Shown piece after piece: positions 1 through 8,691 of a stretch of DNA of 64,000 bases; position 1 is the stretch's first letter, and the number at the start of each line of letters is the position of its first letter. Under the pieces are notes generated by a model that was given only the letters and a program-made list of their open reading frames with translations, was not told the DNA's origin and searched no databases. The position numbers and the translations under genes were made by a program. This DNA comes from Micromonospora pallida (GTDB lineage: Bacteria > Actinomycetota > Actinomycetes > Mycobacteriales > Micromonosporaceae): contig NZ_FMHW01000002.1 in assembly GCF_900090325.1 (NCBI RefSeq), forward strand, positions 6,325,001 through 6,389,000, given 5' to 3'.

Positions 1-302
1 AGCCCGCTGGCGATCACGTTGATCTCGCTGGTTTCCTCGCCCGCGTCGTAGCGGGCCAGGGCCAGGCCCAGCCGTTCCTGCATGGCCTCCTTGGCGGTCT
101 GCTCGGCCGGGGTGTCCGGCTCGGTCCCGTCCAGCTCGGCCAGGGTGCGGCGGGTCAGCTCGGCGCGGGCGGCATAGCCGTCCGGCGACAGGTCGTCGAG
201 CCGGTCGTCATAGCCGGCGATCCCAACGTGCGTGGCGCCGGCGGGGTTGAGTTCGGCCCACTCCACCACGTACCGGTTCGCGAGGTCGTCGATTCGTCCC
301 AC
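1..302 (-). CDS. DUF885 family protein, N-terminal part (cut by window edge)
   Basis: About 100 N-terminal residues are visible, and the gene runs leftward off the window. The N-terminus (RYVVEWAELNPAGATHVGIAG, then DDRLDDLSPDG) matches my recollection of actinobacterial DUF885 proteins, a large family of uncharacterised, probably metallopeptidase-like enzymes of about 550 residues. The start is taken as GTG at 302-300. No strong ribosome binding site precedes it, so the exact start is uncertain. The catalytic region lies outside the window, so activity cannot be judged. Confidence 0.75.
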   Translation of the reverse strand, partial: MGRIDDLANRYVVEWAELNPAGATHVGIAGYDDRLDDLSPDGYAARAELTRRTLAELDGTEPDTPAEQTAKEAMQERLGLALARYDAGEETSEINVIASG

Positions 303-364
303 GGGGGAACACTACGTGACCGGTTCCCCTGGCTGTCGACCCTCTTTGCGGCGCGTCCGGCGGC

Positions 365-400
365 GGTTCGGCCGCCGGTTCGGCCGCCGGTTCGGCCGGT
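365..400. repeat. 12-bp tandem repeat, three copies
   Basis: The unit GGTTCGGCCGCC occurs at 365-376 and 377-388, and with two changes at 389-400. It sits just past the stop of the 36-residue reading frame at 400-510. It may be slippage within a decayed coding sequence. Confidence 0.8.
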
Positions 401-510
401 CAGGGCAGCAGCTCGGCCGGCTCCGGGAGCGGGAGGTAACGGTCGGCGAGCGCGGTCGTCCACATTCCGTCGAGGTCGACGAGTGGGTCGAACTCCATCG
501 GCAGGGCCAT
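400..510 (-). CDS. 36-residue hypothetical protein, possibly a truncated gene
   Basis: A short frame starts at ATG 510-508, preceded at good spacing by a strong Shine-Dalgarno sequence (GAGGAGG near 519-526). It encodes MALPMEFDPLVDLDGMW and ends after PLPEPAELLP. The quality of the ribosome binding site is the main reason to list it. The sequence ends abruptly into the 12-bp tandem repeat, so it could be the 5' end of a longer gene lost by deletion. No family is recognised with confidence. Confidence 0.4.
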   Translation of the reverse strand: MALPMEFDPLVDLDGMWTTALADRYLPLPEPAELLP

Positions 511-626
511 CGGTCGCCACCTCCTCGGCTGATCAACGCCACCGCTGTAGGCAGGTTGCGGTGACGCGCGACACGGTGGCCGAATATCGCCGGACATTGT
601 CGTGGGGCTGCGGCAGAGTGTCAGGA

Positions 627-1598
627 GTGACACCGGATTCCACCCCTGACCGGGCGGCACTGCGTAGATGGCTGCCCGGGTTCGTACTCCTCGCCGCGAT
701 CTGGGGCGCCAGCTTCCTGTTCATCAAGATCGGCGTACGGGAGCTGCACCCGCTCTACGTCACCCTGGGCCGGGTCGGCACCGGGGCGCTGACCCTGCTC
801 GTGGTGCTCGCCGTGCTCCGTGACCGGCTGCCCCGCGACGGTCGGCTCTGGTTGCACCAGGCGGTGGTGGCCGCCTTCGGCGTGGCGCTGCCGTTCACCC
901 TCTTCGGCTACGGCGAGCAGCGGATCCCGTCGATGCTGGCCGGCATCTGGAACGCCACCACCCCGCTGGTCGTCCTGCCGATGGCGGTGCTGGTGTTCCG
1001 TACCGAGCGGTTGACCGCGCGCCGGGCCGTCGGCCTCGGGCTAGGGTTCGCCGGCGTGCTGGTGGTGCTCGGGGTCTGGCAGGGCATCGGTGGGGCCACC
1101 TTCACCGGGCAGTTGATGTGCTTCGGGGCGGCGGCCTGCTACGGCCTGGCGATCCCGTACCAGAAGCGGTTCGTCGCGGGCCGCGCGGAGTCGGGGCTGG
1201 CCCTGTCGGCGGCGCAGCTACTGCTCGCCACCGTCCAGCTCGCGGTGGTGGCGCCGCTGGTGGCCGGGGCACCGCCCGCGCCCACCGCGCTGTCCTGGGA
1301 CGTGGTGGCGAGCGTGCTGGCGCTCGGCGCGTTCGGCACCGGGCTGGCCTTCGTGATCAACCTGCACAACATCCGGGTGATCGGCGCGAGCACGGCGTCC
1401 ACGGTGACCTACCTGATTCCGGTCTTCGCGGTGCTCATCGGGGCGCTCGCGCTCGACGAGACGCCCACCTGGCACCAGCCGGTCGGGGCGCTGGTCGTGC
1501 TGCTCGGGGTGGCGGTGTCGCAGGGATTCCTCCGGTGGCCGGTCCGAGCGGTGCCCGCCGAGCCGCCCACCGTGGCCCCCGTGGCCGTCCGGGACTGA
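627..1598 (+). CDS. EamA/DMT family membrane transporter
   Basis: About 323 residues form ten hydrophobic segments arranged as two EamA repeats. The first repeat opens with the motif LLAAIWGASFLFIKIGV, typical of drug/metabolite exporters related to RhaT and RarD. It is predicted to sit in the cytoplasmic membrane. The substrate cannot be read from the sequence. The frame stays open far upstream, but the coding pattern begins around 618-627. GTG 627 (MTPDSTPDRAALRRWLPGF) and GTG 618 are both possible, and neither has a strong ribosome binding site. It converges on the PHP gene. Confidence 0.88.
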   Translation: MTPDSTPDRAALRRWLPGFVLLAAIWGASFLFIKIGVRELHPLYVTLGRVGTGALTLLVVLAVLRDRLPRDGRLWLHQAVVAAFGVALPFTLFGYGEQRIPSMLAGIWNATTPLVVLPMAVLVFRTERLTARRAVGLGLGFAGVLVVLGVWQGIGGATFTGQLMCFGAAACYGLAIPYQKRFVAGRAESGLALSAAQLLLATVQLAVVAPLVAGAPPAPTALSWDVVASVLALGAFGTGLAFVINLHNIRVIGASTASTVTYLIPVFAVLIGALALDETPTWHQPVGALVVLLGVAVSQGFLRWPVRAVPAEPPTVAPVAVRD

Positions 1599-1687
1599 GA
1601 CCCCGGGGCTCGTCCACCATGTCCGTCCGGGACTGACCCCGGACCGTCCGCCGTGGGCCTGTTCGAGACGGACCCTGGGCGGTGTGT

Positions 1688-2761
1688 TCAGGTGGCGTCG
1701 TGGCCCTGCGCCCAGGCGACCAGTTCCTCCGCCGACCGGGTGTTCACCACCCGGTCGGCGGGAACCCCGCAGCGGGCGGCCCGCTCGCAGCCGAACCGTT
1801 GCCAGTCGAGTTGGCCCGGGGCGTGCGCGTCGGTGTTCAGGGCGAAGAGGCAGCCGGCCTCGAGGGCCCGCCGGATCAGCCGCTTCGGCGGGTCCTGCCG
1901 CTCCGGCCGTGAGTTGATCTCGACGGCCTTGCCGTGCTCGGCACAGGCGGCGAAGACGGCGTCCGCGTCGAAGTCGCTCTCCGGCCGGGTACGCGCCCGG
2001 TGCGCCCGGTCGCCCGGCCCGGTCACCCCGGCGGGCCGGGACGCCACCATGCGTCCGGTGCAGTGGCCGAGGATGTCCAGGTGCGGGTTGGCGACGGCGG
2101 TGAGCATCCGCCGGGTCATCTTCGCCCGGTCGTCGTTCAGGCCGCTGTGCACCGAGCCGACCACCACGTCCAGCCGGGCCAGCAGCTCCTCGTCCTGGTC
2201 GAGTGAACCGTCGGCGAGGATGTCCACCTCGATCCCGGTCAGGACGCGGAAGCCCGGCGGCAGCGCGTCGTTGAGCTGCGCGACGTGGTCGAGTTGGCGG
2301 CGCAGCCGGTCGGCGGTCAGTCCCCGCGCGACCTTCAGCCGGGGCGAGTGGTCGGTCAACACCAGGTACTCGTGGCCCAGTTCCACCGCGGCAAGGGCCA
2401 TCTCCTCGATCGGTGACCCACCGTCGGACCAGTCGGAGTGGGTGTGGCAGTCGCCGCGCAGGGCCGTACGGAGGTCGGTGGCGGCGGCGTCCAGGTCGGT
2501 GCCCTCGGTGGCGGTCAACCGGCGTAGGTAGACCGGTTCCTCCCCGGCCAGTGACTCGACCACGCACCGGGCGGTGACGTCACCGACCCCGGACAGCTCG
2601 GTGAGCGTGCCGGTGCGGACCCGTTCGGCCAGTTCCCCGGCGGACAGGGCGGCGAGGGTGTTCGCGGCCGAACGGAACGCGCGCACCCGGTAGGTGGCCT
2701 CGTTCGCCCGTTCCAGCAGGAAGGCGATGCGGCGTAGGTCGGCGACGGCATCCCGGCTCAC
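1688..2761 (-). CDS. PHP domain metal-dependent phosphoesterase (PolX C-terminal type)
   Basis: 357 residues. The N-terminal 80 residues carry helix-hairpin-helix character (LTELSGVGDVTARCVVESL), as in family X polymerase-like proteins. From about residue 103 a PHP domain follows, with the metal ligands in order: GDCHTHSDWSDG, LTDHSPRL, GIEVDIL, VGSVHSG, GHCTGR and NTDAHAPG. The polymerase palm is absent, so this is a stand-alone PHP phosphoesterase of the histidinol-phosphatase/PolX type. Its natural substrate is unknown. The start at 2761 directly precedes MSRDAVADLRRIAFLLERANEATYRVRAF, given here as the helical lead-in of the HhH region. Confidence 0.88.
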   Translation of the reverse strand: MSRDAVADLRRIAFLLERANEATYRVRAFRSAANTLAALSAGELAERVRTGTLTELSGVGDVTARCVVESLAGEEPVYLRRLTATEGTDLDAAATDLRTALRGDCHTHSDWSDGGSPIEEMALAAVELGHEYLVLTDHSPRLKVARGLTADRLRRQLDHVAQLNDALPPGFRVLTGIEVDILADGSLDQDEELLARLDVVVGSVHSGLNDDRAKMTRRMLTAVANPHLDILGHCTGRMVASRPAGVTGPGDRAHRARTRPESDFDADAVFAACAEHGKAVEINSRPERQDPPKRLIRRALEAGCLFALNTDAHAPGQLDWQRFGCERAARCGVPADRVVNTRSAEELVAWAQGHDAT

Positions 2762-2838
2762 CCTGCGAACCTACGCCTGCCGCGGTGGTGGCGGGGAGGG
2801 GGTGGACCACCTCCCCGCCACCGACGGGTCGTTGTGGA

Positions 2839-5721
2839 TCAGGCGTGGGGAAGCCGGAAGACGGACTGGTTGCCCACACCGAGGGTGGTCGGGTTGTTGC
2901 CGATGGCCGACCAGACCTCCAGCCGTACGGTGCCGTTGCGCAGGGTGCCGTGGGCGCCGGTGGCCGACAGGAGGCCCTGGTTCTGGGTGTAGTGCTCGTA
3001 CCCGGGGACCGGGTCGGTGGCGAAGTAGCGGTAGGTCTCCACCCGGTCCCAGGTGCCGTCCCCGGTCAGGTCGTATGAGGCGCGTAGCTGCACGCCGTTG
3101 CCGACCGCCGTACCGGCGTCCAGGAAGAGGTCGAAGCTGCCGTTGCCGCTTTGGTAGGTGAGGTCGAGGCCGGTCGCGGTGAAGACCAGCGCGTTGTGCG
3201 GCTGCCCGTCGAAGTTGCCGTTGGCGGCGACGACGGTGGTGGTGGACGACGCGCCGGCCGCCGCGAGACCGCCCCCGGGGAGCAGGTAGCGGATCGGGAA
3301 GTCGGGCGTGCCGGTCGGGGTGGGGGTCGGGCTGGAGGTGGGCGTCGTGGTGGGCGTGGGGCTCGGGTTCAGTCCACCGTTCGCGTTGCCGCCGCTCCAG
3401 GTGTACGCCCCGGTGGTGGCCGTCTTGCCCGCCGCGACGTTGAGCGTGGTCCCGTTGGAGAACCGGACGGTGATCGGCGACGCGGTGATGTTGCTGGCCA
3501 CGTAGGTGCGGGCGCCGTTCCGGACGAACACCGCCGCCAGCGGGTGGTTCGCCGTCACCGACCGGTCGACGTTGCCCAGTGCGGCGAGGTTGCGTACCCA
3601 GTGGAAGGTGTGCGCCCGGCTCTCGCCCTCCTCCGGGGTGTAGCCGGGGTTCGCGCGGAGCTTGGCCAGGGCCGCGTCCGGGTCGCCGAGGGCCAGGAAC
3701 TGCCAGAGGATGTCCTGCCAGACCGTGGGCTCGCCGCCGTTGTTGCGAACCAGTTCGGCGTAGTTGGTCGAGTTGTACGCCGGCCGGTAGCCCATGTACA
3801 GGTGACCGCCGGTGACCGGAAGCATGTTGATGCCCTGGATCATCTCCGGTTCGGCGCTGAACCAGGTGGCGTACGCGCCGCCGTCGCCCCAGACCATGCC
3901 GACCGTGGCGTGGCCGAACGCGGCTGGGAAGTTCTCGTTGTCGACGTCGAACCAGTACTCGTTGATCGCCGCCGCCTGGGTGGTGTACATCCAGATGCCG
4001 GCGTCCCGGACGGCGGTGTTGCCGGTGGCCTGGCCCCACTGGATCAGCCCGTTGGCGAAGTTCATCCCCTCGGACGAGGACTCCTGGTTGTTGCCGGAGG
4101 CGAACGAGCCGTGCCCGGAGGCCCAGTCGTGGCCGGCGTAGATGTCGAAGTCCCGCAGGTACGGGAAGCGGGTGTCGGCGCGGTCGTAGTTGTTCGCGTC
4201 CCGGATCAGCAGGTCGACCATGCCGCCGTACTGGTCCGTCCGGGCCCAGGTCGGGTCGAACTTGGCCAGCGTCGCGGCGGCGGCGATGTAGTACCCGTAG
4301 TGGAAGTGGTGGTCGTTCAACTCCTGGTCGGAGCCGTACGACGCGGGGTAGCCGATCAGGGTGCCCCAGTTCTGGTCGTAGTAGAACACCCGCGAGGTCT
4401 TGCCGGCCGAGGCGGTGAACCAGTCGGTGAGGGTGCTGCGGATGGCGTTCAGCGCGGCGGTGCGGGTGTCGGTGTCGTTGACCAGGTCGGCGATCTCGGC
4501 GATCCGGGCGGCCCGGCCGAGGCCCTTGCCGGTCCAGTAGGTGTCGTTGCCGCGCTGGTCCATCGGGTTGCCCCGGACGGCGGCGAGGTGGTTGCGCAGG
4601 GTGGTCAGGTCGGTGCCGCTGCCGGTGGCGACGGCGGGCAGCTCGGGCACCACCCCGTGGAACGCCATCGACGTCTGGAACTGGGTGACGCCGGTGAGCA
4701 CCTTCATCCGGCCCCGGGCCGACGGGTAGGTCTGAGCGATCGGGGTGGATCCGGTCAACGACTTCCAGTGGTGCGGGTAGAGGCTCACCACGGTCCGGTT
4801 CGCGCTGCCCTCCCGGGCGGTGGTGGTGAACGCGTACGTCGTCCGGACCGTGCTGGTGGCCTGGTCGTACGTGTAGGAGACGCGGGTGCCGGTGACGTGG
4901 GCGTGCGCGTACTGGCCGTAGTTGGCGGCGAGCGCGGCGCGGGCCGACGCGTCACCGGTCTGCGGCAGCAGGGCGACCGAGAAGTAGCCCCGGCCGGCCA
5001 GGTTGGAGGAGATCCGGGTGCCGCTGACCGTCCAGGTCGCGCCGGTCGGGGCGTACGCGACGTAGTCGTGGCCGCGGACGGTGAAGCCGATGGTGGCGCC
5101 GCTGTTCGACCAGACGGTGGGGCTGCCGCCGGTCACGTTGACCACCGCGTCGCCGCCGCTGGTCTGGAGGTACGCGAACGGCAGGCCGTGGCCGATGGTG
5201 GCCCGCAGGGTGCGCGCCCCGTCGGTCCAGTACGGGCTGACCGTCCAGTCGGTCCAGCCGTCGACCTTGACGTTCGGTGCGCCGAGCCCGGCGACCCCGA
5301 CCCGGATGTCCTCCTGGTAGGGGTACTTGAACTCGCCGACGCCGGTCGGGGTGCCGGTGATGGTGGGGGTGGAGGTGGCCGAGAAGCCGAGGCCGTCGGT
5401 GAGGGTGTTGAACGAGATCGGGTGGGCGTGCAGCGGCTCGCTGTAGGCGCAGTTGGTCTTCTTCCACAGCAGCGACGTCCACCAGTCGTTGGTGGGTACC
5501 GGACCGGCGGGAGCGTTGGCGGTGACGAACTGGCGGGGGTTGGTGGACATCTGCCCGCAGCCGGCCGGGAGCGGGCCGACCGGGTCGGTGGTGTAGCTGC
5601 CCCGGCCGACGGTGGCGGCCTCGGCGGGGGCGGTGACGGTGACGGCCAGGCCGCCGACGAGGACGGCGAGGGCTGTGGCGGCGGCCAGCGCCAGCGGGCG
5701 GTGGGGGACGGGAGGTTTCAT
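2839..5721 (-). CDS. secreted GH81 endo-1,3-beta-glucanase with C-terminal accessory domain
   Basis: 960 residues. A signal peptide (MKPPVPHRPLALAAATALAVL, cleavage near APAEAA) is followed by a GH81 domain of about 700 residues. The GH81 signature region is present: ELNDHHFHYGYY with the likely catalytic Asp, and NNQESSSEGMNFANG with the paired Glu residues. GH81 enzymes hydrolyse laminarin and fungal beta-1,3-glucan. A Pro/Thr/Ser linker (SPTPTTTPTSSPTPTPTGTP) leads to a C-terminal domain of about 150 residues that I cannot assign, perhaps carbohydrate-binding. ATG 5721 has a good GGAGG ribosome binding site. A LacI-type palindrome lies 76-93 bp upstream, suggesting sugar-responsive repression. 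Confidence 0.93.
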   Translation of the reverse strand: MKPPVPHRPLALAAATALAVLVGGLAVTVTAPAEAATVGRGSYTTDPVGPLPAGCGQMSTNPRQFVTANAPAGPVPTNDWWTSLLWKKTNCAYSEPLHAHPISFNTLTDGLGFSATSTPTITGTPTGVGEFKYPYQEDIRVGVAGLGAPNVKVDGWTDWTVSPYWTDGARTLRATIGHGLPFAYLQTSGGDAVVNVTGGSPTVWSNSGATIGFTVRGHDYVAYAPTGATWTVSGTRISSNLAGRGYFSVALLPQTGDASARAALAANYGQYAHAHVTGTRVSYTYDQATSTVRTTYAFTTTAREGSANRTVVSLYPHHWKSLTGSTPIAQTYPSARGRMKVLTGVTQFQTSMAFHGVVPELPAVATGSGTDLTTLRNHLAAVRGNPMDQRGNDTYWTGKGLGRAARIAEIADLVNDTDTRTAALNAIRSTLTDWFTASAGKTSRVFYYDQNWGTLIGYPASYGSDQELNDHHFHYGYYIAAAATLAKFDPTWARTDQYGGMVDLLIRDANNYDRADTRFPYLRDFDIYAGHDWASGHGSFASGNNQESSSEGMNFANGLIQWGQATGNTAVRDAGIWMYTTQAAAINEYWFDVDNENFPAAFGHATVGMVWGDGGAYATWFSAEPEMIQGINMLPVTGGHLYMGYRPAYNSTNYAELVRNNGGEPTVWQDILWQFLALGDPDAALAKLRANPGYTPEEGESRAHTFHWVRNLAALGNVDRSVTANHPLAAVFVRNGARTYVASNITASPITVRFSNGTTLNVAAGKTATTGAYTWSGGNANGGLNPSPTPTTTPTSSPTPTPTGTPDFPIRYLLPGGGLAAAGASSTTTVVAANGNFDGQPHNALVFTATGLDLTYQSGNGSFDLFLDAGTAVGNGVQLRASYDLTGDGTWDRVETYRYFATDPVPGYEHYTQNQGLLSATGAHGTLRNGTVRLEVWSAIGNNPTTLGVGNQSVFRLPHA

Positions 5722-5796
5722 CGGGCCTCCATCGCGCGTCCGGGCCACCTGTGTCGGCTTCGGGCGCGCTTGCCAGAAATGGGGGGAAAGGGGGCT

Positions 5797-5814
5797 GTGA
5801 GAGCGCTCTCTCGC
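5797..5814. promoter_or_regulatory. LacI-family type operator upstream of the GH81 gene
   Basis: The sequence TGTGAGAGCGCTCTCTCG contains a perfect 12-bp palindrome GAGAGCGCTCTC (5799-5810) centred on CG. This matches the form of operators bound by LacI-family sugar regulators such as actinomycete CebR (core GAGCGCTC). Its position about 85 bp before the GH81 start fits promoter-proximal repression. No LacI-type regulator gene is in the window, so the regulator would act in trans. Confidence 0.7.
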
Positions 5815-5881
5815 TCGGACGGTAGCCGACGCGACAACGGTCGTCAATGTGTTCGGCTGGTTTGAGCTGCTGAGCCGAGGA

Positions 5882-6625
5882 TCAGTTCGCTGAGGTGGGC
5901 GCGGGCGGGCAGCCGTGCTTGCGGTGCCAGGCGCGGACCTCGGCGGCCGGCTCCCGGCCGACCCCGCGCCGCCAGGCGTCGAGATAGCGCGCCGGCCAGA
6001 CCACACCCCGCCGGATCCACCAGCCGTCCTTCCCGGGACACGGCGGCGAGATGCCGAAGTGCAGATGGCAGACGTTGTTCGCGTTGCCCGTCCGACCCAC
6101 CAGCCCGAGCTGCTGCCCGGACCGGACGCGAACGCCCGACGTCACCCCGTCGGCGATCACGCTGAGGTGGGAGCCGTAGTACCGCACGCCGTCGTCGCCG
6201 AGCAGCGCGACGGAGAGACCGCCGTTGTACGGCCCCTTCGGCCCCTTCGGGTCGAACCGGTCCACCCGACTCACCTCGAGGACCTCGCCGTCGGTCACCG
6301 CGACGAAGGGCTCGCCGCAGTCGGCGAAGATGTCCGTGCCCGGATACGCGGAGTGGGTCGGGTGGTAGCCGACCTTGCGGGCGCGTACCGGGAAGGCGTA
6401 CGGCAGGCCGGTGGCCGACGGCGCGGGCCGGGCGGTCGGCGTCCCGGTCGGCGTCCTGCTCGGCACCGGCTGCGCCGAGACGGCCGGCCCGCTCGGCGAC
6501 CACGACCCCACCGACGTCGGCGGCGCGGACGCCGGCCGGGTGGTCGCGCACCCGGCCACCAGCACCGACACGAGCAACAGCAGAACCGGCCGCGTGGGCC
6601 CATACCCGATCAGTCGCGGCAACAC
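5882..6625 (-). CDS. M23 family metallopeptidase, lipoprotein
   Basis: 247 residues. The N-terminus has a lipoprotein signal ending in LVAGC (Cys26), then a Pro/Ser/Thr-rich linker, then a LytM/M23 domain. Visible zinc-site elements are HSAYPGTDIFA (H and D of the HxxxD-type motif) and CHLHFG (HxH). M23 enzymes cut peptidoglycan cross-bridges, and the lipid anchor would place this one on the outer face of the membrane. GTG 6625 is chosen because AGGA lies 7 nt upstream and the lipobox is then at normal depth. It is transcribed towards the GH81 gene but has a 160-bp gap before it. Confidence 0.88.
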   Translation of the reverse strand: MLPRLIGYGPTRPVLLLLVSVLVAGCATTRPASAPPTSVGSWSPSGPAVSAQPVPSRTPTGTPTARPAPSATGLPYAFPVRARKVGYHPTHSAYPGTDIFADCGEPFVAVTDGEVLEVSRVDRFDPKGPKGPYNGGLSVALLGDDGVRYYGSHLSVIADGVTSGVRVRSGQQLGLVGRTGNANNVCHLHFGISPPCPGKDGWWIRRGVVWPARYLDAWRRGVGREPAAEVRAWHRKHGCPPAPTSAN

Positions 6626-6689
6626 CCGCCCATCCTGACAGACACTACGGTGGGGGAGGGTCCACCGGGCCCGGGGAGGAAGAGCGACG

Positions 6690-7085
6690 ATGACCTGGCA
6701 ACCCGGCCCGCCACCCCCGCCGGGCGGGGGATACCCGGTGGGGCGTACCCCGTCGGGTCTCTTCCCCTCCGGCCGACCGCCCCGCCCACCCCGGCCGACG
6801 TACCGTGAGCCACACCCGGTCACCGGCGCTGGGGTCGCCACCGGCGGCGCGGTCGCCGCCGCCTGGCTGCTCCTGTTCGCCCTGCTCGGCGGGGGCCTGC
6901 ACGGCTACGCCTGGTGGACGGTGGGAGCCGGCCTGGTGGCCTGGGCCGTCGCGCTGGTGCTGGTCCGCTTCGGGGACCGGGGCGTGGGCACCGGCGTGGC
7001 CATCGTCACCGGCGGCGGCTGGAGCATCGCGGCGGCCCTGGTGGCGGTGCGCTGGATGGCGAGCGGGGACTGGCCGCTCTGGTGA
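6690..7085 (+). CDS. small proline-rich membrane protein
   Basis: 131 residues. The first 45 are rich in Pro and Gly (MTWQPGPPPPPGGGYPV). Three hydrophobic helices follow, ending near the C-terminus (MASGDWPLW). This layout of a cytoplasmic proline-rich tail plus short helices is common in actinobacterial DUF4190-like membrane proteins, but no specific family is recognised. The start ATG 6690 is preceded by GAGGAAGAG. It is divergent from the M23 gene, with 64 bp between the starts. Confidence 0.75.
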   Translation: MTWQPGPPPPPGGGYPVGRTPSGLFPSGRPPRPPRPTYREPHPVTGAGVATGGAVAAAWLLLFALLGGGLHGYAWWTVGAGLVAWAVALVLVRFGDRGVGTGVAIVTGGGWSIAAALVAVRWMASGDWPLW

Positions 7086-7148
7086 TGAGGGCCGTTCCGA
7101 TGAGCGCTACGTGGTCGTTTCACTGCGCAACGAAGCGCTGCTTGACGT

Positions 7149-7346
7149 ATGCGACGAGACTGGGTCACCCTCGGTTTCATGGCCTGGACCACCCCGCGGC
7201 TCGATCCCGAACGCAGCCGCCGACGCCTACAGCTCCTCGCCGAACTGGCCGGGGCCAGAGCGGTCCGCCAGCGCGAGCGACCGCAGCGGGCGCGCGGCGA
7301 GCGACTGCGACAGCTCATCGCCACCCGCCGCCGGCTCACCGGCTGA
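7149..7346 (+). CDS. small basic hypothetical protein
   Basis: 65 residues, very rich in Arg and Ala (RSRRRLQLLAELAGARAVRQ), predicted mostly helical and strongly basic. No family is recognised and no clear ribosome binding site is seen. Arg/Ala-rich frames are frequent by chance in this GC-rich DNA. It is listed because no better frame occupies the gap between the neighbouring genes. Confidence 0.35.
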   Translation: MRRDWVTLGFMAWTTPRLDPERSRRRLQLLAELAGARAVRQRERPQRARGERLRQLIATRRRLTG

Positions 7347-7475
7347 GCGGAGCGGCTCGACTTTCCCGGGGATTGGCCGCCTCATCGGGGCGTTGACCGG
7401 TCGCCCGCGGACCCGACCGGCTACCGTGCACGCGTAACGAGTCGGCACGGGGTGCCGGGGTAGTCAGGGGGGACT

Positions 7476-8000
7476 GTGTCGTACTTCGCTGCGGCCGCGG
7501 TACGGGACGCGGGCGGCTGGACCGCCGCCGAGGTGAACCTGCGGGGAGTCACGGATCTCGACGAGGTGGCCGAACGCCTGCGTGACGTCGAGCCCGACGC
7601 CGACCTGTCCCTGCTGTTCGTCGAGGCCGACGACGCGTACCTGGTGGTGCTGCGCCTCGACGAGGGCGAGGACCTGCGGGTCTTCGGCTCCGACTCGGCG
7701 TACGCCGAGGAGTCCCGGCTCGGGTCGGTGCTGGTCGGTGACCTGAAGGCACCCGACCTGGACGACCTCGGTGAAGCCCGCCGGACGACCGGCGGTGGTG
7801 GCGCGGAGGGCGACCAGCCGGCGGTCGACCCGGAGGCCGACCCGGTCGGAGACGCCGACCTCCTCGCCGACCTGGGCATCCCCGCCCAGCGGTTGATCAC
7901 CCTCTGCACCGGGGAGGGCATGCTTCCCGCCGACGTCACCGCCGAGGTGTGTCAGGTGCTCGGCTGCACCGACGAGGTCGAGGAACTGCGCGAGGTGTGA
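7476..8000 (+). CDS. tRNA adenosine deaminase-associated protein
   Basis: 174 acidic residues beginning MSYFAAAAVRDAGGWTAAEV. In actinobacteria this family is regularly encoded directly before tadA, as here, and is named for that association. Its biochemical role is not established. It starts at GTG 7476. Its stop TGA (7998-8000) overlaps the proposed tadA GTG by GTGA, suggesting translational coupling. The middle (about residues 100-125) is a Gly/Asp-rich low-complexity stretch. Confidence 0.88.
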   Translation: MSYFAAAAVRDAGGWTAAEVNLRGVTDLDEVAERLRDVEPDADLSLLFVEADDAYLVVLRLDEGEDLRVFGSDSAYAEESRLGSVLVGDLKAPDLDDLGEARRTTGGGGAEGDQPAVDPEADPVGDADLLADLGIPAQRLITLCTGEGMLPADVTAEVCQVLGCTDEVEELREV

Positions 8001-8674
8001 ACGGGCCGCCTCCTTCCGCCGCCGGTGGACCGACCTGGCCCGAAGGCGGGTCGCTTCTACCCACCGGAGAGCCGGCGGACGTCACCGACCCCGCGCTGGA
8101 GACGGTCCGGCCGGGCCAACCCACCCCCGGGTACGTGGACCGGGTCGGGCCGGGGCCGGACGAGCGGCTGGCCGACCCGGGCGGGACCGGCCGGCGGCAG
8201 CGGCACGAACTGTGGATGCGCCGCGCGCTGGAGGTCGCGGTCACCGGCCCCGACACCCCGGCGGACTCCTCAGCCTCAGCCTCCGCCTCCGTCGAGGATG
8301 TGCCGGTCGGCGCGGTGCTGTACGGCCCGGACGGCGTCGAACTGGCCGTCGGACGCAACGAGCGGGAACTGGCCGGCGACCCGACCGCGCACGCCGAGGT
8401 ACTGGCCCTGCGCCGGGGCGCGCGACGGCTCGGCCGCTGGCGGCTGGACGACTGCACGCTGGTGGTGACTCTGGAACCGTGCACCATGTGCGCGGGCGCC
8501 CTGGTGCTGGCCCGGGTGTCGACGGTCGTCTTCGGGGCGTGGGAGCCGAAGACCGGGGCGGCCGGTTCCCTCTGGGACGTGCTGCGCGACCGTCGGCTCA
8601 ACCACCGCCCCGAGGTCTACGGCGGCGTCCTCGAAACCGAGTCCGCCGCCCTGCTCCGCGCCTTCTTCCGCTGA
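7997..8674 (+). CDS. tadA: tRNA(Arg) adenosine-34 deaminase TadA
   Basis: A cytidine/deoxycytidylate deaminase-fold enzyme that converts A34 to inosine in tRNA-Arg(ACG). The zinc-site motifs are HAEV (H ligand and catalytic Glu) and PCTMC (two Cys). The family's N-terminal helix HELWMRRALEVAV is present and begins before the first ATG (8215), so an upstream start is needed. GTG 7997, overlapping the previous stop by 4 nt, fits and gives 225 residues, longer than the usual 150-165. Between the first helix and VPVGAVLY there is an unusual Ser/Ala-rich insertion (SSASASASVED). Confidence 0.9.
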   Translation: MNGPPPSAAGGPTWPEGGSLLPTGEPADVTDPALETVRPGQPTPGYVDRVGPGPDERLADPGGTGRRQRHELWMRRALEVAVTGPDTPADSSASASASVEDVPVGAVLYGPDGVELAVGRNERELAGDPTAHAEVLALRRGARRLGRWRLDDCTLVVTLEPCTMCAGALVLARVSTVVFGAWEPKTGAAGSLWDVLRDRRLNHRPEVYGGVLETESAALLRAFFR

Positions 8675-8691
8675 GCCCGCACCGCGCTTTG

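Noticed and set aside
3151..5865. Long plus-strand open frame of about 900 codons opposite the GH81 gene
   Set aside because: It is the antisense shadow of the GH81 coding sequence. Its Gly/Val/Arg/Ala composition and lack of domains are typical of GC-rich third-position bias.
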